Shown here piece after piece: positions 11,339-20,264 of a stretch of DNA of 64,000 nt. Within the stretch, counting starts at the first letter, position 1. The number at the start of each line of letters is the position of its first letter. This stretch comes from Hygrophila difformis (lineage: Eukaryota > Streptophyta > Magnoliopsida > Lamiales > Acanthaceae). The notes below the pieces were generated by a model, which was given only the letters and a program-made list of their open reading frames with translations, did no database searches and had not been told where the DNA came from. The stretch lies in the NCBI GenBank assembly GCA_030278955.1, contig JAOANR010000002.1:29312057-29376056 (forward strand). The letters are read 5' to 3'. Made by a program: the position numbers and the translations under genes.

Positions 11339-11814
11339 CTAGTCTTGCACAAATTTTGAAAAGATGTGAGGACACCAACCTAGTTTTGAACTGGGAGAAG
11401 TGCCATTTCATGGTCACCGAAGGAATAGTGTTAGGTCACCGCATCTCACGCGCAGGCATCGAAGTCGACAGGGCTAAGGTCTCAGTCATCTCAAACCTAC
11501 CATTGCCTAATTCAATAAAAGCAGTTAAGAGTTTCTTAGGGCATGCCGGTTTCTACCGGAGATTCATTAAAGACTTTTCTAAAATTGCCAAGCCGCTCAC
11601 TAACTTGCTTTGTAAAGAAAATCCTTTCGTAATAAATGAAGCGTGTGTTCAAGCCTTTGACACGCTCAAAGAGATGTTGATTTCTGCTCCAATAGTGCAA
11701 CCACCCGATTGGTCAATGCCTTTCGAGGTAATGTGTGATGCAAGTGATCTCGCCGTGGGTGCAGTTCTTGGGCAACATAAGGAAGGAGATGTATGCTGTG
11801 GTTTTTGCGTTTGA
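11308..11814 (+). pseudogene. pol: Athila-1 pol part 2: RT thumb/connection and start of RNase H
   Basis: Continuation of the polyprotein in another frame after the one-base loss behind FMDD. It reads through the RT connection ([40 protein letters not shown]) into the first RNase H strand ([17 protein letters not shown]). About 74 bases present in Athila-2 are missing near 11787, cutting out the RNase H segment that contains [11 protein letters not shown] and shifting frame again. Confidence 0.87.
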
Positions 11815-12460
11815 TAAATTCAGACAATATCTTATTGGTACGAAAACCACAGTGTACACAGATCACTCTGCACTGAGATACTTGTTTAGCAAACAAGACG
11901 CCAAACCTCGATTAATCAGGTGGGTACTTTTGTTGCAAGAATTCAACATTATAATAAAAGATAGAAAAGGCAGAGACAATGGTGCTGCTGACCATTTGTC
12001 TCGACTAGAAAATGATAAAAATGAGCTAGCCGTAAATGAGAATTTTCCGGACGAGCAACTGTTTGCCTTGCATCTTCATGATCAAGCTTGTCCGTGGTTT
12101 TCCGATATTGCTAACTTTTTAGCATGCGGAATAATTCCACCATTTCAAAGCAGGGGCCACAAAGCGAGGTTCAACCGAGATGTAGTTAACTACTTCTGGG
12201 AAGATCCTTATCTCTTCAAACATTGTGCAGATTCGATTATTAGACGATGTGTAACTGAGCATGAGGCTTATCAAATCGCTAAGAAATGCCATGAGTCGGA
12301 ATATGGAGGTCACCATGGCCCCACTCGAACAGCTCATAAAGTGCTTGAATGCGGTTTCTATTGGCCTACCATTTACGAGGATTGCAAAGCGTTTGTTAAA
12401 GCTTGCAACAGATGCCAAAGAGTAGGGAATATCTCCAAGAGGGATGAGATGCCTCAATAA
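11735..12460 (+). pseudogene. pol: Athila-1 pol part 3: rest of RNase H and integrase zinc domain
   Basis: True homology begins about 11788 ([18 protein letters not shown]), after the RNase H deletion. It runs through [12 protein letters not shown] and the spacer into the HHCC integrase domain ([18 protein letters not shown], then CNRCQRVGN). It ends at an in-frame TAA (12458-12460) where Athila-2 reads on with AAG. The same frame continues after the stop, so this is a nonsense change, not a domain boundary. Confidence 0.87.
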
Positions 12461-13381
12461 GGAATTCTCACTCTCGAGATTTTCGATGTATGGGGTATTG
12501 ACTTCATGGGACCATTCCCGACATCTGATGGGAACCATTACATCTTGGTAGCTGTCGATTACGTTTCCAAGTGGGTTGAGGCCGTTGCACTGCCAACCAA
12601 TGATGGCAACCAGGTCGTCAAATTTTTGAAAAATAACATTTTCAATAGATTTGGTGTACCCAGGGTGATCATATCAGATGGAGGAACCCATTTTGTTAAT
12701 AAAGCATTTGCAAATCTTATGAGCAAAAATGGGATTCTCCACAAGATCGGCACGCCTTACCATCCCCAAACCAGTGGTCAAGTCAAAGTCTCAAACCGCG
12801 AAATCAAACACATACTCGAGGCCACTGTGGGGACAACTCGCAAAGATTGGTCACGTAAGCTCAATGATGCTTTATGGGCATACCGCACTGCATTCAAGAC
12901 TCCCATTGGGATGTCTCCATACAGACTCGTCTTCAGAAAGGCCTGTCATTTGCCCGTAGAACTAGAGCATAAGGCTTACTGGGCCGTACGAACGCTCAAC
13001 TTTGACTCACGAGTTGCTCAGAGTAAGCGCAAGTTGGACCTCAATGAAATTGAGGAAATACGTGCGCAAGCTTATGAAAGCTCGAGGATTTATAAAGAGC
13101 GGACCCAGAAGTTACACGATCGTCGTATTAAGTCTAAACACTTCTACGTTGGCCAGAATGTCTTGTTATTCAATTCTAGGTTGAAGCTGTTCCCCGGTAA
13201 GCTTAAATCCAGATGGGAAGGGCCATACGAAGTGGTGCACGTGTTTGAAAGTGGAGCTGTCAGGATCCGAACTGACAAAGGAGAGCTGGTGGTGAATGGG
13301 CACAGATTGAAGGAGTATCTTGGGCAGTTCGACCCCGAAAAAGAAGCTCAAATGACAACAGAACCGGCTTATGCTCAATAA
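12461..13381 (+). pseudogene. pol: Athila-1 pol part 4: integrase core and C-terminus, catalytic Glu replaced by Lys
   Basis: In-frame continuation after the TAA; the first ATG is at 12506. The rve core shows the first Asp in [12 protein letters not shown] and the second in [10 protein letters not shown]. The third catalytic residue is Lys: [14 protein letters not shown], codon AAA at 12785-12787, against [11 protein letters not shown] with GAA in Athila-2. The tail ends [13 protein letters not shown], as in Athila-2, with no chromodomain. Even if the reading frame were intact this integrase should be inactive. Confidence 0.9.
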
Positions 13382-13462
13382 ATATTATACATATATTTAC
13401 TTACTTATTTATTATTTACTCTACCTATTTTTATTGGGATGAAGTATCCAAAAATCAATTGA

Positions 13463-13543
13463 ACATTTAGAGTACTAAGACTCTAAATGTGAGGATGTTG
13501 ATATTTGGAGAAAACCTAATGCTTTCTTATAATTGTTTTGCAG
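13463..13543 (+). promoter_or_regulatory. Athila-1 hairpin-motif module 1 with splice acceptor
   Basis: About 80 bases after pol. A perfect 11-bp hairpin ACATTTAGAGT-actaag-ACTCTAAATGT (13463-13490) overlaps AAATGTGAGGATGTTGA (13485-13501). TGATATTTGG follows, then a CTAAT branch-like site and a pyrimidine-rich run ending TTGTTTTGCAG (CAG 13541-13543). The near-identical module is at 46464-46545 in Athila-2. Confidence 0.75.
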
Positions 13544-13833
13544 GAATTCGAGGAACCAACAAAAAGAAAGATAAAGCTTCCAAAAACCAGGTTCCCGGTT
13601 GGGTTAATATTATATTTAATGAAAATTAATTCTGGAATTTAGAGAAATCTAAAATCCAGAATAAATTCATAAAATAAAATTGTTAACCCAACCTAATTTA
13701 TGCAAGCAATATATTTTAGATTCTAATTCTGTGTAGATATGTTTGCTATTGAGTTCATCTTGATGAACATAAATTTTTGAAAATCTAAAATTTTTCCTAA
13801 GTCTTGAATGTGGCTTATTTTTCATCTCAAGAA
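13544..13833 (+). other. Athila-1 post-pol spacer
   Basis: AT-rich non-coding stretch between module 1 and the internal palindromic array. The start has counterpart phrases in Athila-2 (AAAACCAGGTTC..GGTTGG and AACCCAACCTAATTTATGCAAG). No ORF is conserved between the two, so no protein is called. Confidence 0.6.
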
Positions 13834-14357
13834 AATTCGAATTAATTCGAATTGCTTGGAACAAACCACATAAGACATTTTGCCTTGGAAATTTTCACTC
13901 TCGAATTAGTTAATTCGAATTATGCAGGCAATTCGAATTAATTCGAATTGACATGCAAATTCGAAGTGGCACCCAAGGCAGAACTTTCGGATGTTTTATT
14001 TGGCCAAGTATTGCAATTCGAATTATAAGGCAATTCGAATTAATTCAAATTGCCTGACTAATTCGAATTAAGCATACAAAAGGCATTCTCTTATGCAAGT
14101 GAGCAATTCGAATTGTGGGGAAGTTCGAATTAATTTGAACCACACCAATAATTCGAATTAGCTCACAAAAGCATTTCTATGCGAAGTCAATCCCCACCAC
14201 CAGGTTCGAATTAATTCGAATTGATTCAGAATTCGAACTTGTGCGTGTATTTTTGTCTTTCAAGCCAATTCGAATTAATTCGAATTGGCCTGAATAACTC
14301 GCACCCCTCACAGAATGCATCAATTCGAATTAATTCGAATTGATGCAATAATTCGAA
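13834..14357 (+). repeat. Palindromic AATTCGAATT array in front of ORF3 (Athila-1)
   Basis: A third array of the same palindromic unit as in this element's LTRs, placed between pol and ORF3. It ends about 20 bases before a TATA-like box (14379). The corresponding site in Athila-2 has an array of quite different palindromes. Confidence 0.92.
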
Positions 14358-14374
14358 CCTCCCTTTCCGAATTC

Positions 14375-14555
14375 TTTTTATACCCTTGTTTCCCCCCACT
14401 TCCATCACTTTCACTTTTCACCCTCCCAAAAACCCCCCGTGCTCTCTCTCGCGAAACTGTCTTCCTCGCGAAACCGGCCAAAGATTTCGACTTTCCCTCC
14501 ATTCAAACTCGTCGGAATTGGCATCCTCTTCGTCTAATCCAAGTGGGAGTCGGGG
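14375..14555 (+). promoter_or_regulatory. Athila-1 internal TATA box, leader exon and splice donor for ORF3
   Basis: TTTTTATACCC (TATA at 14379-14382) follows the array. A CT-rich leader without any ATG comes next, and then GTCGGGG|GTAAGT with GT at 14556-14557, a near-perfect plant donor. This reads as a promoter plus non-coding first exon of a gene inside the retrotransposon, paired with the acceptor at 16003. Inferred, not proven. Confidence 0.55.
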
Positions 14556-16003
14556 GTAAGTGGTTCTTTTACATTTTCGCGCTCTGTTTTCGCAGTTTTC
14601 AGTTTTGTCTCTTCATATTCCTTGCGAAATCGGGGTTGGGGAGGGAATGTGCTCTGTTTTTACAACAGGGAAGGTCGAAATGTGGTCGAAAGAGGGTAGG
14701 CGTGTTCGAAGATGACTTAAAACCGAGTAGGCAGAACCTAGGTTTCTAGGGATTTATGTTGAAACTGCCATGTTTGAGGGTTCGAACGTTTCTGTGATGA
14801 GGGGTGTTCTCATTTTGAAAATAAGGGTTGCAAAACCCTTAAAAATATGGTTTCTGTTTAGTTTTATGGTTCTGTTTGTTCATTTTGTTGTTTGTGTGCA
14901 TTTTTTTTGTTTATCTGTGTTGGTGTTTTAGTAATCTGTGAGTAGGGGTAACATTATGGTCATGTTTTCTTTGGCCACTGTGTTGTTTTGATAGATATTT
15001 GATGATGATGACCGAAAATGCATGTCGAAGGCGTCTGCAAATCTATGTTTTTGAAGCATAAATTTTGTTAACAACTTTGTGCATTACAGTAGTGTAGATG
15101 GACCATTTTTGTCGTTTGTCTTGATGTTTGCATATATTATACTAGATAAGTGTTGTAGTAATAAATGTTTCTGTCGAGTACATGTTACCCACACTTTGCA
15201 AACTCAACTCTAGAAGTTGAGTTTTGCACATCCGGGACACATGGTACAGACGAAACCATGCCAAAATTTTTCCAACACTTTTGGCATGGCATTTATGTGT
15301 AAAAAGACAAATTTTCAGAGTGTTCTTTGTTTAAGTGTTGATTCTTGTGCAACTTGGGACAAGTGGGGAAGGTTCACAAGGAATGTTTTGTTTATATTCC
15401 TTAAAAACCCACTTCCCAAAACAAAATCCAAATGGGGGACCACTTACACCCCCAATTTCATTAAATAAACAAGTCAACACTTTTCCATAAAAATCCAAAA
15501 ATCACCTTTTGTATGTATGCATGTCTACTTTTACTTTCATTTTTTATTCTTATTTTTAGTCATGGTCCATTGTTACATACTAGTAATTGCATAATTTGTC
15601 GCTTTCATTTGCTTCTCATCATTAATCTTTTATCTCTCCTTTCTCTTATGATTTAAATCACTTGCTAAGTGATGAGAAAAATCAAAATCCTTTCGTAGGC
15701 TCAATAACCTACGAAATATTCTCCTTTTGGTCCTTCGACCACCCAAAAACATCTTAGACTATTTACAGTCCAAGAAAATTTTCTAAGGATCCAAGATCCT
15801 TATATCTCTATTGCTTTCCTTATTTTTGTTGTAATAAGAGTTAGATTTAACAATCCAGCTCTATGTTTTTCTTTCTATAAATTCGATTAGAAACCAATTA
15901 ACTCACATTTGGAGCTTAGTTCCAAATGTGAGGATGTTGACTTTCAACTCGGATCCACTTATCAAAAATTTGTCAAAAATAGTTCCAACTCTTTTCTCTC
16001 CAG
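14556..16003 (+). other. Putative ORF3 intron (Athila-1)
   Basis: Runs from GTAAGT (14556) to CTCTTTTCTCTCCAG (CAG 16001-16003). It is T-rich, as plant introns are. Its 3' half (about 15380-15480) shares phrases with the Athila-2 intron at about 47960-48025, such as GGGACCAC followed by TTAAATAAA and CAAGTCAAC. It contains hairpin module 2 close to its 3' end. Confidence 0.55.
15902..15940 (+). promoter_or_regulatory. Athila-1 hairpin-motif module 2
   Basis: A perfect 12-bp hairpin CTCACATTTGGA-gcttagt-TCCAAATGTGAG (15902-15932) overlaps AAATGTGAGGATGTTGA (15924-15940). It sits about 60 bases before the putative ORF3 acceptor. Confidence 0.8.
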
Positions 16004-16028
16004 GGATCAATTCATTATAGATTCCCTG

Positions 16029-19000
16029 ATGGGTCTCCCAAAGACAACTCCAGATCGTGCCTTCTTGGAAATTGAGAGGCTGAAGAAAGAGGCAGAGGAA
16101 AATAGGGTGGCCATAAGGAATGAGCATAACCTGCCTATGGACCACCAGATTGAATGGAGGTTCGAAATGAAGGACCATTGGTGGAATGCGATTCCAGAGG
16201 AAGAAAGAAATGATAGAGCGACGGGCCTCGAAAGAGACTTTTGCCAACATGTATGTAACTTCTGGAACCAAGAGTTCGATGAGGCAAGGTACGATCAACG
16301 GTTTGACGACCCGAGAGTTCACTATGAGCGGATGGTTTGGAGGATGAAACGACAGAAGGCTTATTGGAACAGAATGCTTGAAATCCACTTCGGGGATAGA
16401 AGAGCATCCGCCTTTGATCCAGTCCTCATCCAACCACCCATTACGAGGGAAGTAAAAATGCATTATGCCCCCAAGACACCTCCACCGTACTTAGTTGCGT
16501 CAACTGGTGTACTCTCCATGCCGGAGACCTTTCCATTTACGTACAAGAAGGAACTATTCGACAATGGGACCATTTGCGGACCGGAGGAGCAGCTATGGCT
16601 GACATTGCATGCAAAAGAGCGTCATACTGAAATGACATTCAACTTCCGGGACTCTCTCCAGGCGGTACTGAACTACGGACAAGCCCACCACACTCCAATG
16701 CTGGATTCGATTATTGAGAAAACAAAAGCAGCCAGGAAACTGTGGGGGGAATACATGATTGCATGGGGAAAATGGGAAAAGGACATCAGGGAGTCTGTAC
16801 TAAGACCGGGAGTAGTAATACCTCCGGGAACTGTGGAGATTCTGCCAGTCTTCTTACCACAAAGGATTCCGGCAGTTGAGCCCCGAGAGACTACAATGAA
16901 GGGGATGCCCAATTTCGAGCTGATGAGAGCTGAATGCATCGCGATGATTCGAAACAGATCATGGGACAGAATGGGACGCAAGAGGAAACAGATCTCAGTC
17001 ATGGGCAAAAACAAGTGTTTGGAGTATCTCAACATTCCACCAGTCCGAGACCTAGGACATCTAAAGGAAAAAGAGGCAGACATCGTGGACACCTTGTACA
17101 CGGAGATGAAAAAGAGGTTCCTCGACCTGCTACGTGAAATGGATGCAGAAGGTCTAAGGCACTGTCAAGAACACCGACCTCGTTTGCAGTATAACACGGG
17201 ATTCCAAGGTGTCCTAGGTAGATATTTCACACTAAAATGGACTGCGCAACTCACAGCCATGTCCGAGCCTAAATTCATCCAAACATTTCTGAAGATCAAA
17301 GGACCGGAATTTGGATTGAATGTTGAGGATGAAGAACATATCATTGATGATTATGTTGATCCGACCTCCGAGCAATCTGAGCCTGCCGAATCTGAACCCT
17401 CTCAGACTGAATCCGAACCAGAACCACCCAAGAAGAAGAGAAAACTGATAAGGTTGGCGGATAAAGAAAAGTCTGAAAAGTCTGCTGAGCCTCAGATCAA
17501 AATCCAAGAACCTCCGAGTCAGCCAAGGATCATTCCCCCTGTGCCCAAATTCTATGATGAGCCCACCAAGCAAAAAGACAAAGGCAAGAAGCAAGCCATT
17601 GAGTTATCCAAGAAAGAACAACAGCGCAAAGCCCAAGAAGATGCTGATATAGAAGCAGCAAGGATAGCTCAAGAGGAAGCTGAGATGGATAGGATTGAGG
17701 CACAGAGGAAAGCCGAGTACGAGGCCCGACAAGCTGAAAGAGCAAGAAGGGAGAAGGAGGAGGCTGAGATCGAAATGGCAAAAGAGACAGAGGAGTGGAA
17801 GCAGAAAATGGAAGCTGCAAGGGCCGAGAAAAATCGACTTTGGAAAGAGCAAATGGCTAAGGCAGCTGAAGAGGAGGCCAAGAAAGCAGAAGAAGACGCC
17901 AGGAAGGCAGAAATGGAGGAAAATATTAGAAAAGCCCGAGAGGAAGAGGAGAATAGAAAAGCTGCTGAAAAATTGCAGGTTGAGCTAGAGAAGAAGAAGA
18001 AAGCTGCCACTGAAACGCAGGTTGAGGTCGGGGACGATGATTGTCAGATAATCAGCGGAACCGACATTATTCCTGTCAAGGTGAAAGCTGAGCCAGCAGA
18101 ATGGGCCAGGGAGAAGGAGGAACAAGTAAAGAGATCTACTGCTTGCAGAAATGACACAAAGGCGGATGTTGAGAAAGCAATGGAGGCAATGCGACCCACA
18201 GAGGAGATAGAGGAAATGGTGCACGAGGGCAATGTCAGACTTGAAAAATCAAGGAAGAAGACAGCTAAACTTGTGAATGATCTGAATGAAATAGCTGCAC
18301 AATCTCTGGCAGCAGCTATCGCTCAACCGCAACCCACAGTGCAAGAAACAGTAAGAACTGAAGGTAGCAGTGGAGGTGAGCAAGCAGAAATGGATACCAT
18401 AGAAGATATCTTCAAGGACAAGACATTTCAGCAAATCCTCCATTACGATCTCAATATTCCCATAGAGCAAGGAGACGACATGGAAGAACAATTGGGAGAC
18501 CTTAACATCTGGAGGGAAGTTGAGGCATCACAACAAGAATACCAGCATGTTGTCGATCCCTATCTCCCCGAGGATTTCTTAAATTCTATATTCCATGAAG
18601 ATCCTTGTAATGCACACGAGCAGGGAGCAACTCAAGGAGGTGAAGAAACTGAGTTGAGACAAACTGAGGAAGAGCCACAACCGAATACACAGGTTGAATC
18701 AGAACAGCACGAGCAAACTGAACAGAGGGAACAGCCAAGGGAAAATTCTAACTCTGATGGAGAACAAGCAGGAACTGAAGGAACCCAAGAATCAACCGGA
18801 TCAGTGCGATCGGCTGATTATTGGACCAACTCAACTTCAAGGGGCAGACTGGGTGTATCCACTAAGAAGTTCAGAAAATTCCGCATCAGGGATGATGATG
18901 ATATAATGAGGAGGTTCAACAGGAATGAGCAGAATGCGGGACGATACATGACACTGGCTGGAGTATTCGTCCCTGATAAAGGATTCAGTCCAGAACTGAT

Positions 19001-20264
19001 AGATCATCCAATGCTACTCAGGCTAAAAGAAAACCACGGATGGACTGAGTTCCTTAAGCATCACGCTGAACCCGGGATAGCAGAATTGGTTCGGGAATTC
19101 TACTGCAACATCAATGCCACACGAAAGACAAGTTGGGTGCGAGGAGTTGACGTAAACATCTCTGGAGAATACTTGAACAACTTCCTTGGCACACCCAACT
19201 GGAGGTCAGAAATCCCGACATCTGAGCATTTTGAGAAGGGAGCAAGCAGGGCAGCTGACAGGCAATATCACGATAACATCACTAGGTCCCTTACTGCTGA
19301 GAGCTACACTGGTGAAATCCCCTTCAAAGCAAAGAACCTGAAGCTGGAGTTTCAACCCTCCTATGACTTCTACATGTCGAAGGTTAAGCCAAACCCTCAC
19401 GCACATGAAACATCTGGTCGAATGTTGAAGGGTTTTGCCAAGATTTGGCATGGACTGAAGATCAACGTGGGGGAGCAGATTTTCCATGTCATGACAACAA
19501 AAGTCACAGGCACCAGAGCTGCTGCTTTATGCTATCCCAACCTCATCAGGAGAATTTGTGAAGCCCAAGGAGTAGATCTAACAGATTTTGCAGAGAGCGA
19601 TCTTATTGATATGAGCCGGCCGATCCCAGTCCCAAAGACAAGGATAACTAAACCAGTTACATACATTATGCCGGAAGAATCAGACGCTCAATCCAGATAC
19701 ACTCCTAGGACACCAACAGCCGGACGCAAGGGACGCAAGAAGAAGGACCGTACTGAAGCGGTACCTTCAACAGAAGAAGCTGTAGTCACGCCAACAGAAC
19801 CTGCTCCCACTCCCACTCATCCTGGAACTGATGTCTCCACTCCAAGCTTATCACGAAGACATCCAGTCCGACCCTCTCGCAGAAGCCCGACTGTGTCTCA
19901 ATATCCAGCTGATTCTCAAACTCTGGAAACAGTGAGCAGAATGGGAGAGTCAATGATGCAGAGTGTCAGATCTTTGGCCGATGCCATTGTTTCGACTCAC
20001 GAGAAACAAATGCAGAAAGAGGAAGAGTTTAGACTGAGAATGCTTGAGAGAGAAGAGGAGTTCAGAAAGGAAGCAGCAAGGCAGCATCAAGAAAGGACTG
20101 AGAATGAGGAAAAGAATAGAAAAATGTTCGAAGCAGTGTTCGCCAGTCAAGCCAGAATGTTTGACAATCAAGCCGAAATGATGAAGACCATCCTCAGCAA
20201 GTTCCCATCACCTCCAGGAGATGCCACCGGATCCTCCACACAGCCCACGGAGAAGAAGGGCTAA
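16029..20264 (+). CDS. Athila-1 ORF3: 1,411-residue nuclear-type coiled-coil protein with plant-transposon ORF domain
   Basis: Intact 1,412-codon frame. The frame is open back to 15909, but 16029 is the first ATG (CCCTGATGG, G at +4), 26 bases after a strong splice acceptor. Residues 1-440 are Trp- and Glu-rich and not recognised. A classical NLS (PPKKKRKL) lies at about 466. A highly charged Glu/Lys/Arg/Ala coiled coil spans about 520-660. A folded region at about 970-1150 (ELVREFYCN, WVRGVDVNISGEYLNNFLG) resembles the putative plant transposon protein domain (Pfam PF20167 type) of plant retroelement ORFs. A second coiled coil lies at about 1308-1390. There is no signal peptide or membrane segment, so it is not an envelope glycoprotein. 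Function unknown; nuclear localisation and self-association are inferences. Confidence 0.85.
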   Translation: MGLPKTTPDRAFLEIERLKKEAEENRVAIRNEHNLPMDHQIEWRFEMKDHWWNAIPEEERNDRATGLERDFCQHVCNFWNQEFDEARYDQRFDDPRVHYERMVWRMKRQKAYWNRMLEIHFGDRRASAFDPVLIQPPITREVKMHYAPKTPPPYLVASTGVLSMPETFPFTYKKELFDNGTICGPEEQLWLTLHAKERHTEMTFNFRDSLQAVLNYGQAHHTPMLDSIIEKTKAARKLWGEYMIAWGKWEKDIRESVLRPGVVIPPGTVEILPVFLPQRIPAVEPRETTMKGMPNFELMRAECIAMIRNRSWDRMGRKRKQISVMGKNKCLEYLNIPPVRDLGHLKEKEADIVDTLYTEMKKRFLDLLREMDAEGLRHCQEHRPRLQYNTGFQGVLGRYFTLKWTAQLTAMSEPKFIQTFLKIKGPEFGLNVEDEEHIIDDYVDPTSEQSEPAESEPSQTESEPEPPKKKRKLIRLADKEKSEKSAEPQIKIQEPPSQPRIIPPVPKFYDEPTKQKDKGKKQAIELSKKEQQRKAQEDADIEAARIAQEEAEMDRIEAQRKAEYEARQAERARREKEEAEIEMAKETEEWKQKMEAARAEKNRLWKEQMAKAAEEEAKKAEEDARKAEMEENIRKAREEEENRKAAEKLQVELEKKKKAATETQVEVGDDDCQIISGTDIIPVKVKAEPAEWAREKEEQVKRSTACRNDTKADVEKAMEAMRPTEEIEEMVHEGNVRLEKSRKKTAKLVNDLNEIAAQSLAAAIAQPQPTVQETVRTEGSSGGEQAEMDTIEDIFKDKTFQQILHYDLNIPIEQGDDMEEQLGDLNIWREVEASQQEYQHVVDPYLPEDFLNSIFHEDPCNAHEQGATQGGEETELRQTEEEPQPNTQVESEQHEQTEQREQPRENSNSDGEQAGTEGTQESTGSVRSADYWTNSTSRGRLGVSTKKFRKFRIRDDDDIMRRFNRNEQNAGRYMTLAGVFVPDKGFSPELIDHPMLLRLKENHGWTEFLKHHAEPGIAELVREFYCNINATRKTSWVRGVDVNISGEYLNNFLGTPNWRSEIPTSEHFEKGASRAADRQYHDNITRSLTAESYTGEIPFKAKNLKLEFQPSYDFYMSKVKPNPHAHETSGRMLKGFAKIWHGLKINVGEQIFHVMTTKVTGTRAAALCYPNLIRRICEAQGVDLTDFAESDLIDMSRPIPVPKTRITKPVTYIMPEESDAQSRYTPRTPTAGRKGRKKKDRTEAVPSTEEAVVTPTEPAPTPTHPGTDVSTPSLSRRHPVRPSRRSPTVSQYPADSQTLETVSRMGESMMQSVRSLADAIVSTHEKQMQKEEEFRLRMLEREEEFRKEAARQHQERTENEEKNRKMFEAVFASQARMFDNQAEMMKTILSKFPSPPGDATGSSTQPTEKKG

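Noticed and set aside
13834..14357. Palindromic repeat array resembling a CRISPR array
   Set aside because: Repeats are short palindromes with irregular spacers inside a plant retrotransposon; there are no cas genes and no fixed repeat-spacer length.
14315..14749. 144-codon ORF across the array, leader exon and donor before ORF3
   Set aside because: Starts inside a palindrome repeat and runs through the likely donor; not conserved in Athila-2.
15909..16028. Extending ORF3 upstream to the 15909 TTG
   Set aside because: The only in-frame codon there is TTG, the segment overlaps hairpin module 2 and lies before the splice acceptor; eukaryotic initiation at the first ATG (16029) is preferred.
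15903..18224. Long minus-strand ORFs opposite ORF3 (for example 15903-16463, 17669-18010)
   Set aside because: Shadow frames of the Glu/Lys-rich plus-strand gene; Ser/Phe/Leu-rich composition is the mirror image of the coiled coil.
16029..20264. Calling ORF3 an envelope glycoprotein, as often done for Athila
   Set aside because: No signal peptide, no membrane segment, no cysteine pattern of an ectodomain; a classical NLS and coiled coils point elsewhere.
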